Below are positions 41,864-50,205 of a stretch of 64,000 nucleotides of DNA, in pieces. Position 1 is the stretch's first letter. Every line of letters begins with the position of its first letter. The notes under the pieces were generated by a model. The model saw nothing but the letters and a program-made list of their open reading frames with translations, did no database searches and was not told where the DNA came from. Source of the stretch: Pararhodobacter oceanensis (GTDB taxonomy: Bacteria > Pseudomonadota > Alphaproteobacteria > Rhodobacterales > Rhodobacteraceae). Position numbers and translations under genes: made by a program. The stretch lies in assembly GCF_003076755.1 (NCBI RefSeq), contig NZ_QDKM01000011.1, positions 35,413 to 99,412 of the forward strand, read 5' to 3'.

Positions 41864-44176
41864 ATGCGTCACTCATTCTCCATGCGCGCGCGTTTGCTCG
41901 CCAGTGCTGGCGGGATCGCTTTGCTCTCGCTGGCGCAACCGGCGTCGGCCCAGGCGGTCGATGACGCCGATGAACAACTGCTGCTGACCGAAGACACTGC
42001 GGAAACCGCAGGGTTGCTGCACCGGATGCTTGGCCGCATCACCTTCTTTGCCGGCCGTCTGCCGCGACCGGTGCTGGATGTGCCCGCGACCGTCACCGTC
42101 ATCGACGGTGAAGACCTGCAGGAGCAGGGGGTCACCGACATGCAGCAGATGGCCCGCTATGTGCCCGGCCTGACCGTCAACCGCCAGATCAACGCAGCCC
42201 AGCCGTTCAATGATTTCGGCGGCTTCAGCATGCGCGGCGTCGGCGGTAACCGGGTGCTGACGCTGGTCGATGGATCGCGTGTTGCCGAAGCGATCATCGA
42301 CGGCACCCGCGACTATCTTGATTTCAGCTTTGTGCGGCAGGCCGAAGTGGTCCGCGGCCCGGCCTCGGTGACCTGGGGCGCCGATGCTCTGGGCGGCGTT
42401 GTCGCCCTGCAGACGATCGCGCCGGAGGATCTGCTTGAAGGTGGCGAACGGGGCGGTGAGATGCGCACCAGCTATGACAGTTTCACCAATACCCGCACCG
42501 GCACCGTCAGCTTTGCGCAGCGTCTCTCGGACCAGCTGTCGGTTCTGGTCGGCTATTCGCATATCGAGGCCAACGAGCCGGAGTTGAGCAACGCCGCAGC
42601 GAATGGCGGTCTTTATAGCGATATTCATGGCGGCTGCCCGCGTGATCTTGCGGCCGGTGCAACGCCCTGTAACGCGTTCGACCCGACCGATATCGAGACC
42701 GATCACGCGCTGTTCCGCGCCGAATTCCGCCCGACAACCGAGCATCGCTTCAGCTTTACCGCCGATCTGATGCGTCGGGTCACCGATGTTGCGTTCAACC
42801 AGAACCTCGGCGATCCGACCGCCTCGGGAACCTATGTCACTTCGGATGACCGCCGGCAGATCCTGCGCCGCAACCGGTTTGCGCTGGAGCACGAGTGGAC
42901 GCCCGAGAGTGGCATTGTCGACGCGCTGACCACGAGTTTTGGCTATGTGCCGCACAGCTATCTCCGCACTGGTGAGCGGCGCTATAACAACGCATCGGGC
43001 GAGACCGAAGTGAGCTGGGATTCACTGGCCTATGACGAGGATTTCTTCGAACTCGACATTCAGGCCCACCGGCGGTTTTCGCTGGGTGCCACCGATCACG
43101 AGCTGGTTTTCGGCTTTGATGGTGATATGACCTATACCGATTACGAGCGTATGACGCGGGTGCAGAATATGGTCACCGGCTCGGATGTGACCACCGTCGC
43201 AGGTGGCTTTAACTTCGCCAATGCAACGACGCGGCGCAGCGACATTTATGTTCAGGACCGGATCGAGTTTGGCGGCGGACGGTTCGAACTGACCCCGGGT
43301 CTGCGCTATGCAACCTATGCGATCGACCCGCGGCCTAATGCCGATTATTCGGTCGTTCCCGGCTCTGAGCCGCAGCGGCGCGACGACAGCGCTTTGCTGG
43401 CGGCGCTGGGGGCACGGGCGCATCTGAACGACAACTGGACCCTATGGGCGAATGCCAGTCAGGGCTTCAAGATGCCGACCGCGCAACAGCTCTATACCTC
43501 GCTGCCGGGGGCATGGTTCAACCTGATTCCGGCGCCTGATCTGCGCCCGGAATATGTCAATAACTTCGAAATCGGCGCGCGGGGTGAATTCGACCGCGGG
43601 TTCGTGTCGGCCAGCCTGTTCCGCGCCGATTATTCCGACTTTATCCAGTCGTTCTATAACCCGCCGGGCACCAGTGATTACACCTATCGCAATATCTCGG
43701 AGCGGGAGGTCTGGGGTTTTGAACTGGCCGGTGAAATGCAGATCAACGACGCGCTGACCTTCACCACGTCGCTGAACTACCAAGAGGGTGTCCAGCGCGC
43801 CACGCCGACCTCGGCGGAGACTCCGGTCAACCTGCGTCCGCTCAGCGGGGTCATCGGCCTGAACTGGGAATCCCAGAGCCGGCCGCTGGCGGTTGATCTC
43901 TATTCGCGCTTTGCGGGCGGTGTGTCCGAGACCTCCTCGGCGACCGGCTTCCGTCCCGGCGGCTATGCGCTGCTGGACCTGTTCGTGCGCTACGATTTGA
44001 CCGATACGGCGATATTGAGCTTTGGCGTCACCAACCTGTTGGACACGGCCTATTATCAGGACTCGGCAATCGGTGTGACGACGACCCCGTCCGAGGCCGT
44101 GGCGCGTCAGAACCCGCTGGACCTGCATATGGGGCCGGACCGCGTGTTCACCTTGCAACTTGCGTCGAGGTTCTGA
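41864..44176 (+). CDS. TonB-dependent heme/hemoglobin-type outer-membrane receptor
   Basis: A 770-residue receptor with AGGAGG before the ATG and a signal peptide ending near QPASAQA. The plug domain spans about residues 70-180 (VPATVTVIDGEDLQEQGVTD, GFSMRGVGGNRVLTLVDGSR, VVRGPASVTWGADALGGVV). The rest is the 22-strand barrel. ASQGFKMPTAQQLY and PDLRPEYVNNFEIGARGEF are the features of the hemoglobin/transferrin-type receptor subfamily, and the barrel ends in LQLASRF with a C-terminal Phe. It imports heme or another iron chelate with TonB-ExbBD energy. It lies four bases upstream of the ABC exporter gene. Confidence 0.93.
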   Translation: MRHSFSMRARLLASAGGIALLSLAQPASAQAVDDADEQLLLTEDTAETAGLLHRMLGRITFFAGRLPRPVLDVPATVTVIDGEDLQEQGVTDMQQMARYVPGLTVNRQINAAQPFNDFGGFSMRGVGGNRVLTLVDGSRVAEAIIDGTRDYLDFSFVRQAEVVRGPASVTWGADALGGVVALQTIAPEDLLEGGERGGEMRTSYDSFTNTRTGTVSFAQRLSDQLSVLVGYSHIEANEPELSNAAANGGLYSDIHGGCPRDLAAGATPCNAFDPTDIETDHALFRAEFRPTTEHRFSFTADLMRRVTDVAFNQNLGDPTASGTYVTSDDRRQILRRNRFALEHEWTPESGIVDALTTSFGYVPHSYLRTGERRYNNASGETEVSWDSLAYDEDFFELDIQAHRRFSLGATDHELVFGFDGDMTYTDYERMTRVQNMVTGSDVTTVAGGFNFANATTRRSDIYVQDRIEFGGGRFELTPGLRYATYAIDPRPNADYSVVPGSEPQRRDDSALLAALGARAHLNDNWTLWANASQGFKMPTAQQLYTSLPGAWFNLIPAPDLRPEYVNNFEIGARGEFDRGFVSASLFRADYSDFIQSFYNPPGTSDYTYRNISEREVWGFELAGEMQINDALTFTTSLNYQEGVQRATPTSAETPVNLRPLSGVIGLNWESQSRPLAVDLYSRFAGGVSETSSATGFRPGGYALLDLFVRYDLTDTAILSFGVTNLLDTAYYQDSAIGVTTTPSEAVARQNPLDLHMGPDRVFTLQLASRF

Positions 44177-44180
44177 TCAG

Positions 44181-45887
44181 ATGCGCGCAATCTTGAAACG
44201 ACTGGGGTGGCTGGCCTGGCTGGCCGCCTCAGGGCCCGGGGCCTGGAAGGGGCTCGGGCTTTTCGCATTGATCCTGACGCTGGAATTCGTCGGTATCTGG
44301 CTGTCGGTCCAGATGATCAACTGGTCCAAAGCCTTCTATGACGCGCTTGAGCAGATGGATGCCGCCGAAGCCCTCAGGCAGGTCGGTATCTTCGGCATCA
44401 TTGTCGGCGTGATGTCGGTGACCACCCTCATCGGGTCGTGGCTGACCAAATGGCTGCGGATCAACTGGCGCCAGAACCTGACCGACCGGGCGCTCGCCCT
44501 GTGGCTCGATGGCGGCGCCTATTGGCATCTGCGGCCTGGTTTAAGCGCCAACCCGGTTGAAAACCCCGACCAGCGGATCGCCGAGGATTGCAACCGGTTC
44601 ATCGAGTATCTGCTGAGCTTCAGCATTGATCTGATCACCCGCGTGGTCTCTCTGGTGACCTATCTGGCGGTGCTGTGGAACCTGTCGAACTTCCCCCTGC
44701 CGCTGGATTTCATCGGCATCGACGCGGAAATCCCGCGCTATATGGTCTGGGCGGCCTTCGTCTATGTCTTTGGATCCAGCCTGATCACCCATTTTCTGGG
44801 CCGTCCGATCAAGAACCTGTCTTTCCGGCAGGAACGCCGCGAGGCCGATTTCCGCCATGCATTGGTGCAGGTGCGTGACCGGGCTGACGAGATTGCGCAA
44901 TCCGGCGGCGAGGGTGCGGAACGTCGGCGGCTTGATGAGCGTTTTCATGCGGTGCGCACGAATTGGCGGCGTCTGATCGGACAAGAGTTCATCATGGGGC
45001 TTTTTGTGACGCCCTATTACCGCTCGGTCCTGCGCATCCCGACCTTTCTGGCGCTGCCGGCCTATTTCGGCGGCGCGGTGACGCTGGGCGGGCTGATGCA
45101 GATGGCCGGGGCGTTTTCGCGGGTGACCAACACGCTGAGCTGGTTCATCTTTCGCTACGAACGGCTGGCCCGCTTTGTCGCTGTCTCCGAACGTCTCGAA
45201 GGGCTGTTCAGGGCGGCCCGCGCGCCCGATCCGGTGCCCGATGTGCCGCGCGCACTCGAGCGCCGGACCAGCGAGGCCGGGCTGCGCAGCGAGGGGCTGC
45301 AGCTTTATACCCCGCTTGGTGTGGCGCTGGCGCCGGTGCCCGACATGGTGATCAGCCCCGGCCAGCGCGTCTGGCTGCGCGGCGCGTCGGGGCAGGGCAA
45401 GACAACGCTGCTGTCGGCTCTGCGCGGCGTCTGGCCTTACGGTGTCGGCACTCTGGAGCTGCCTGACGCACCGATGATGGCCCTGCCGCAGGTGCCCTTG
45501 GCCTTTGCCGACGGGATGCTGCAGACCCTGACCTATCCGCACGCGCCCTCGGACTATGACCCTGCGCAGCTTGAGGATGTGCTGCGGCGTGTCGGACTGG
45601 CGGGGCGGATCCCGCAAACTGACGGACCCGAGGCCTTGCAGGGACTGTCTGTTGGCGAACGCCAGCGGCTTGCCTTGGCCCGCGCGGTGTTGTTGCAACC
45701 CGAATGGCTGCTGATCGACGAGGCGACGAGCGCTCTCGATCCCGCCTCCGAGGCCGAGCTTCTCGACCTCTTGCGCCGCGAATTGCCGCGCAGCACGATC
45801 CTCTGCGTGGCCCATCGGCCACCGGTGGGGCTGCAACCGGATTACGAGATCCACATCGGCTATGATGAAGAAAGGAAAAGCGCATGA
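44181..45887 (+). CDS. SbmA/BacA-type ABC transporter with fused ATPase (YddA-like)
   Basis: A 568-residue half-transporter starting at ATG 44181. Residues 1 to about 340 are the SbmA/BacA-like membrane domain (LTDRALALWLDGGAYWHLRP and ENPDQRIAEDCNRFIEYLLS are the family signatures). Residues about 370-568 are an ABC ATPase: Walker A GASGQGKTT at 401-409, signature LSVGERQ at 489-495, Walker B LLIDE with Asp513/Glu514. Family members move peptides, vitamin B12-like or very-long-chain acyl compounds. In this operon a role in moving heme or a chelate is inferred only from position. Its stop overlaps the start of the chaN-like gene (ATGA). Confidence 0.92.
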   Translation: MRAILKRLGWLAWLAASGPGAWKGLGLFALILTLEFVGIWLSVQMINWSKAFYDALEQMDAAEALRQVGIFGIIVGVMSVTTLIGSWLTKWLRINWRQNLTDRALALWLDGGAYWHLRPGLSANPVENPDQRIAEDCNRFIEYLLSFSIDLITRVVSLVTYLAVLWNLSNFPLPLDFIGIDAEIPRYMVWAAFVYVFGSSLITHFLGRPIKNLSFRQERREADFRHALVQVRDRADEIAQSGGEGAERRRLDERFHAVRTNWRRLIGQEFIMGLFVTPYYRSVLRIPTFLALPAYFGGAVTLGGLMQMAGAFSRVTNTLSWFIFRYERLARFVAVSERLEGLFRAARAPDPVPDVPRALERRTSEAGLRSEGLQLYTPLGVALAPVPDMVISPGQRVWLRGASGQGKTTLLSALRGVWPYGVGTLELPDAPMMALPQVPLAFADGMLQTLTYPHAPSDYDPAQLEDVLRRVGLAGRIPQTDGPEALQGLSVGERQRLALARAVLLQPEWLLIDEATSALDPASEAELLDLLRRELPRSTILCVAHRPPVGLQPDYEIHIGYDEERKSA

Positions 45888-46702
45888 CCCCCGGACCCTG
45901 GACCCTGCCTGACAGCGGCGAAACCATAGCGCACCCCGAGATGATGGCGCGCGCCGCCGCCGCGCCGGTGGTGTTGCTGGGCGAGCGCCACGACCAAGCC
46001 GACCACCACCGCTGGCAGATGCATGTGGCAGCGGGGCTTTTGGCCCATCGCGCAGATATCGTGATCGGGTTCGAAATGTTCCCCGCCCGTCTGAACCCGG
46101 TCCTCGGTGAATGGGTGGCTGGACGGTTGACCGAAGAGGCGTTTCTGGCGCAGGCCGAATGGGGCACGGTTTGGGGCTTTGCGCCCGAACTCTACATGCC
46201 GCTGTTCGATTTCTGCCGCCTTCACCGGATCGAGATGATCGGCCTCAACTGCCGCCGGGCGCTGGTCAGCGAGGTCGGCGCGGGGGGCTGGGAGGCGATC
46301 CCCGAGGACGCCCGCGAGGGGCTGACACCGGCCCTGCCTGCGACGCAGCGCTACCGGCAGTATCTGTTCGATGTCACCGGCGGCGCGCGTCCCGACCGCA
46401 AGGCCAAAAGCGCCAGCGACCCCGCCTTTGACCGGTTCGTGCGCGCACAGCAGACCTGGGATCGGGCCTTTGCCTGCCGGATCGCCGACGCCCGCGCGCG
46501 CCCTAATCCGCCGCTGGTGATCGGGATCATCGGCCGGGGGCATCTGGAATACCGCGGCGGCACCCCGGCGCAGCTTGAGGATCTGGGGATCCGCGATGCA
46601 CTGGTCCTGCTGCCACAGGACAACCCGGCGGGCGACCTGCCCAAAGGATTGGGTGACGCGGTATTTACCATGAATACGCCATCAGCGGCAGAGCCGGCCT
46701 GA
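45884..46702 (+). CDS. ChaN-like heme-binding family protein
   Basis: A 272-residue protein of the ChaN/DUF399 family, identified by VVLLGERHDQADHHRWQMHV, FEMFPARLNPVLGEWVAGRL and IGIIGRGHLEYRGG. ChaN of Campylobacter binds two cofacial hemes and is an iron-regulated lipoprotein. The version here has no signal peptide or lipobox, so it should be cytoplasmic, and its first residue overlaps the ABC gene. It is the last gene of the operon and could take up, store or pass on imported heme. Confidence 0.88.
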   Translation: MTPGPWTLPDSGETIAHPEMMARAAAAPVVLLGERHDQADHHRWQMHVAAGLLAHRADIVIGFEMFPARLNPVLGEWVAGRLTEEAFLAQAEWGTVWGFAPELYMPLFDFCRLHRIEMIGLNCRRALVSEVGAGGWEAIPEDAREGLTPALPATQRYRQYLFDVTGGARPDRKAKSASDPAFDRFVRAQQTWDRAFACRIADARARPNPPLVIGIIGRGHLEYRGGTPAQLEDLGIRDALVLLPQDNPAGDLPKGLGDAVFTMNTPSAAEPA

Positions 46703-46741
46703 GCCGGTTTGACCGGCGCCAGCTCGACCGGCGCCGGTTTG

Positions 46742-46762
46742 CCCTGAGACAACATCTCAGGG
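46742..46762 (+). terminator. Hairpin after the heme/iron operon
   Basis: CCCTGAGA (46742-46749) and TCTCAGGG (46755-46762) form an 8-bp perfect stem with a 5-nt loop, 40 bases after the chaN-like stop. No T-run follows. Two direct copies of GACCGGCGCC lie just before it (about 46714 and 46729). Confidence 0.45.
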
Positions 46763-47028
46763 GCCGGTGGCGGCTATCCTGACCGGGACGGCGCCATAGT
46801 TTTCAATGTGAACCAGGGGAAGTCACTGTTGGCGGGGCGAGCGCCAAGCTAGGCGGGGCCGTCCTGATCGACGTAGAGACCCCAACACAAGCCTATGACA
46901 CCGGCGGGCGCACGCGTGCATTGAAAGCAATTATAGACGCTATGGCGCAGGCGAAAGTGGCCGGAATTGATCCGGATTCGGCGGTAAAGCTGGTTGGGTG
47001 GACTAGTGGGGAGTGCCTAAGCGATGAA
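46763..47028. other. Unrecognised stretch; possible gene fragment
   Basis: One plus-strand frame across about 46797-47030 reads like protein (GGAVLIDVETPTQAYD, then LKAIIDAMAQAKVAGIDPDS) but has no start with a ribosome site and soon runs into sequence that is antisense to the next gene. I could not identify the family. It may be the remnant of a gene brought in next to the tRNA. Confidence 0.3.
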
Positions 47029-47562
47029 TTATTCAGAGTTTTTAATTTCCGCCATTGGCGGGATTATGACCGGAAACACGATTTTCTTGGTTTTTATTGT
47101 TCTACGATTGATCGAAATGGAGAAACAGATGGAAAGCGTTGTGTTTTCTTTGGTGTCAATGATGGGAACTGCAATGCGCTCTTCGAGTGCTTTGCCCGGA
47201 AGAACGTCGCTTCCTGAGATCACAAACTTTAACCATTCAGGTGGGACGAATCCGCTCTGCGCAAACCATGCTTGCCCCGGTTTGGGTTCTAATCTTTGAA
47301 ATGGATAGGGCGCAGCTTTGTATCCTTTCACAGAATACCCCTGAACTCTAACGGGAAGATCTGTTCTATTATTCACTACAAGCTTAATGGTTGCGCCTTT
47401 TTCGCCGCGGCCGCCGAACTCCGCCCATACATTCGGCATCGTAGGCGGCGCACTGCGCGTATAGGCAAGATATGAGACCCATAGCGCGCCAGATGAGATC
47501 AAGATCGGTAGCCAGGTTACCGCCGCATCTAACCAACCAAACGAGTTGCCTACAGTTTCCAA
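47029..47562 (-). CDS. Hypothetical membrane-anchored protein
   Basis: A 177-residue protein with one N-terminal membrane segment (AAVTWLPILISSGALWVSYL, residues about 14-33). It is followed by a soluble, beta-rich domain (GATIKLVVNNRTDLPVRVQG and ENTTLSICFSISI) predicted to face the periplasm or the cytoplasm. The base composition is clearly more AT-rich than the flanking genes, which suggests recent acquisition. It lies on the 3' side of tRNA-Asn, the usual side for integrated DNA. I recognise no family. Confidence 0.65.
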   Translation of the reverse strand: METVGNSFGWLDAAVTWLPILISSGALWVSYLAYTRSAPPTMPNVWAEFGGRGEKGATIKLVVNNRTDLPVRVQGYSVKGYKAAPYPFQRLEPKPGQAWFAQSGFVPPEWLKFVISGSDVLPGKALEERIAVPIIDTKENTTLSICFSISINRRTIKTKKIVFPVIIPPMAEIKNSE

Positions 47563-47600
47563 CTCATCCCCCCTGTTCCCCCAGTCTTCCCCAACAGAAA

Positions 47601-47632
47601 AAGGGCTTAGAGGCGTTGACCTCTAAGCCCTT
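47601..47632 (-). terminator. Intrinsic terminator of tRNA-Asn
   Basis: AAGGGCTTAGAGG (47601-47613) and CCTCTAAGCCCTT (47620-47632) form a perfect 13-bp stem with a 6-nt loop. On the minus strand it starts 8 bases after the tRNA 3' end and is followed by a T-run. Confidence 0.9.
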
Positions 47633-47640
47633 GAAATCTT

Positions 47641-47715
47641 TGGCTCCGGCGGTAGGGATCGAACCTACGACCAATTGATTAACAGTCAACTGCTCTACCG
47701 CTGAGCTACGCCGGA
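47641..47715 (-). tRNA. tRNA-Asn (anticodon GTT)
   Basis: Read on the minus strand, the 75-nt gene begins TCCGGCGTAGCTCAG, has GTT in the anticodon loop (TTGACTGTTAATCAA), the T-loop GGTTCGATCCC, and ends CGCCGGA-G-CCA with an encoded CCA. The 7-bp acceptor stem is perfect. A strong terminator follows. Confidence 0.97.
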
Positions 47716-47809
47716 ACACGAGGGCGATATAGCAAGGGGGTTCGGGGGCGTCTAGGGGGTAAGAGGGGTTTCTTTATCTTTTTTGTCAAAAGGTTGATTT
47801 TGCCCGATT

Positions 47810-48763
47810 TCATCGTTGGAAAGAGGGTCGGACCGGCGCGACTTGGGCGTGCAAACCAATCGCTCCGGTGAAACGCAGGACGTGGCGGGTGTCGAGGTCG
47901 ATGAGATGGGCGAGGACATTGCGCGCGGCGGCGGGCAGGAGGGCTGGCGGGATGTCGGAATAGACCGCGGCGGTGATCTCTTCGATGGTCCGGGCGCCAT
48001 TTCGCACCGCAGAGACAATCGACGATTCGCGCGACAGCCGGTGGGCGCGCAGGGCGCGGGTGCGAGCGAGGCCGTCATCGATCGGCGCGCCGTGACCGCT
48101 GTAATAGCGCAGCGGGCCGAGGGCTTCGATGCGGGTGAGGCTGGCCATGAAATCGGTGAGATCTCCGTCGGGGGGCGAGACGAGGCTGGGCGCCCACTCC
48201 ATGATGTGATCACCGGTGAACAGCGCGTCACGCCATTGGAAACATAAGTGATTCCCCAGATGGCCGGGCGTATGGAGCGCGGTCAGCCGGTGCCCGCCGG
48301 CGTCGACCTCGCCGCCATCGGGCAGGCAGATGTCGGGCTGAAACGCCATATCAACACCCTCGCCGCCGCCGATGTCTGCCGCTGCGAGCGCCTGCATACG
48401 CGGTGAGCGGCCGGCCAGCGAATCGCCGAAGGCATAGACCGGGGCGCCGGTGGCTTGCGACAAAGGGCGCGCGGCGGGGGAATGGTCGAGATGCGAATGG
48501 GTGACGATGATTTTCGCGATCTGTTGGCCGGGGCGCACGGCGGCGAGAATCGCCGCGAGATGGGGCTCGGAGGCGGGGCCAGGGTCGATCACCATCAGCT
48601 CGGTATCGCCCAGAATATAGGTGTTGGTGCCGCGCTCGGTCATCGGCGATGGGTTGGGCGCGAGTAGCAGCCGCAGGCCGGGCTCGAGCGTGAGTGGCTG
48701 GCCGGGCAGGGGGGCAAAGCCGCTGGTGGTTGCGGCTTGGGAAATGGGGCTGATTTCGGCCAT
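47810..48763 (-). CDS. Metallo-beta-lactamase-fold hydrolase (LACTB2-like)
   Basis: A 317-residue protein with the zinc motif THSHLDH and the later ligands in TALHTPGHLGNHLCF, LFTGDHIM and YYSGHGAPI. The C-terminal third (residues about 235-300) is the small helical domain seen in LACTB2-type members. These are hydrolases of uncertain substrate, some acting on RNA or thioesters. It is divergent from the sensor kinase gene across 43 bases. Confidence 0.9.
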   Translation of the reverse strand: MAEISPISQAATTSGFAPLPGQPLTLEPGLRLLLAPNPSPMTERGTNTYILGDTELMVIDPGPASEPHLAAILAAVRPGQQIAKIIVTHSHLDHSPAARPLSQATGAPVYAFGDSLAGRSPRMQALAAADIGGGEGVDMAFQPDICLPDGGEVDAGGHRLTALHTPGHLGNHLCFQWRDALFTGDHIMEWAPSLVSPPDGDLTDFMASLTRIEALGPLRYYSGHGAPIDDGLARTRALRAHRLSRESSIVSAVRNGARTIEEITAAVYSDIPPALLPAAARNVLAHLIDLDTRHVLRFTGAIGLHAQVAPVRPSFQR

Positions 48764-48806
48764 GTTGGGTCTCGCTAATCGGGAAAACGGCCCCTAGAGT
48801 ATCGCC

Positions 48807-50144
48807 ATGCTGGGCCGCATCCTCAAACCGTTTTTTCCGCGTGGGCTGTATTGGCGCGCGGCGCTGATCGTGTTCCTGCCGGTGGTGACGATTATGCTGG
48901 TGCTATCGGTGGCCTTTATCCAGCGCCATTATGACGGGGTGACGCGGCAGATGACCGGTCATTTCGTGTTGATGGCGCGCCATATCACCGCCGAGATCGA
49001 GCGTGCCGAGGATCCTGCCGCCGCGGCGCTGCGGCTGTCGCAGGCTTTGGCGATGGATATCACGCTGGTGCCGCAAGAGCCACTGCAGGGGCAGCGGGTG
49101 GTGACCGCGTGGTATGACATCTCGGGGCGGCTGGCGATTCGCGAATTGGCGCGGGATCTGCCGGATATGCTGGGGGTGGAATTGCAGCGCAGCATTGTCA
49201 CCCTGTGGCTGCCGAATGGCGAGGCGGTGGCGCAGCTGCAGGTCCCGCTGAGCCGGATTTCCGCGCGCAACCCGCATCAATTGCTGGTGCTGGTGTTTGC
49301 CATCGGCGTGGTGATGAGCTTGATTTCTTTCATTTATCTGAAGAACCAGATGCGCCCGATCCGCCATCTGGCCGCCGCTGCCGAGGCGTTCGGGCGCGGG
49401 CAGTTGATGCCGCTCAGGGTCGGAGGGGCCTTGGAGGTGCGCGCCGCCAGCCATGCGTTCTTGCAAATGCGCGAGCGGATCGAGCGCCATATCGACCAGC
49501 GCACGCTACTGTTGTCGGGGGTCAGCCATGATCTGCGCACGCCGCTGACGCGGATGCGCCTGTCGCTGTCGATGCTCGAGGATGACCCCGAGATTGCCGC
49601 GCTGCTCAGCGATGTCGCCGAGATGGAGGCGCTGATCGACCGTTTTCTGGAGTTCGCCCGCACCGAGGTGGTGGAGCCGGTTGAAGTGGCGGATTTGGGT
49701 GCTTTGGTCAGCCAGCGCGCCGCCGAGGCGCGGCGGGGCGGGCAAGCGGTGGAACTGATGGGCCCCTATAGCGGCCCGCTGGTCTCGCTGCGGCCGCAGA
49801 TGTTCGCCCGCGCCTTTGACAATGTGATCAGCAATGCGCTGCGCTATGGCAGCCGCGCGCGGGTCTCGCTGGAGGTCGGGCCGCGGTTTGTGACGGTGAA
49901 TGTCGAGGATGACGGGCCGGGGATTTCGCCGGCGCAATATGAGCTGGCGACGCGGCCTTTCGTGCGGCTGGATCCGGCGCGCGGGGCCAGTCGCGGCAGC
50001 GGAGTCGGGCTGGGGCTGGCGATTGTCGCCGATGCGATGCGCAGCCATGGCGGGCGGCTGGAGTTGGATCGCGGCGTTGATCCCGAGTTCGGCGGGTTGA
50101 TCGCGCGGCTGATCCTGCCGCTGGGGCCGGACTCGCGCGCCTGA
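48807..50144 (+). CDS. EnvZ-like membrane sensor histidine kinase
   Basis: A 445-residue kinase with two membrane segments (about 18-40 and 153-176), a short periplasmic domain, a HAMP linker, and the phospho-accepting His241 in SGVSHDLRTPLTRMR. The ATPase domain has NVISNALRYG (N box), VEDDGPGIS (G1) and SRGSGVGLGLAIV (G2). The layout matches EnvZ/OmpB-type sensors. No response-regulator gene is adjacent, so its partner lies elsewhere. Confidence 0.92.
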   Translation: MLGRILKPFFPRGLYWRAALIVFLPVVTIMLVLSVAFIQRHYDGVTRQMTGHFVLMARHITAEIERAEDPAAAALRLSQALAMDITLVPQEPLQGQRVVTAWYDISGRLAIRELARDLPDMLGVELQRSIVTLWLPNGEAVAQLQVPLSRISARNPHQLLVLVFAIGVVMSLISFIYLKNQMRPIRHLAAAAEAFGRGQLMPLRVGGALEVRAASHAFLQMRERIERHIDQRTLLLSGVSHDLRTPLTRMRLSLSMLEDDPEIAALLSDVAEMEALIDRFLEFARTEVVEPVEVADLGALVSQRAAEARRGGQAVELMGPYSGPLVSLRPQMFARAFDNVISNALRYGSRARVSLEVGPRFVTVNVEDDGPGISPAQYELATRPFVRLDPARGASRGSGVGLGLAIVADAMRSHGGRLELDRGVDPEFGGLIARLILPLGPDSRA

Positions 50145-50205
50145 GGTGCGGTGGCTGGCGGTAGATCGGGGTGACTGGCGTCTAATACCCTGACGCTGGC
50201 GCGCT

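Noticed and set aside
46709..46738. Direct copies of GACCGGCGCC as possible attachment sites
   Set aside because: They are only 10 bases long, very GC-rich, a few bases apart and unrelated to the tRNA-Asn 3' end.
47024..47299. Plus-strand frame with a hydrophobic N-terminus
   Set aside because: It is antisense to the better-supported 177-residue protein gene and loses protein-like character after 40 residues.
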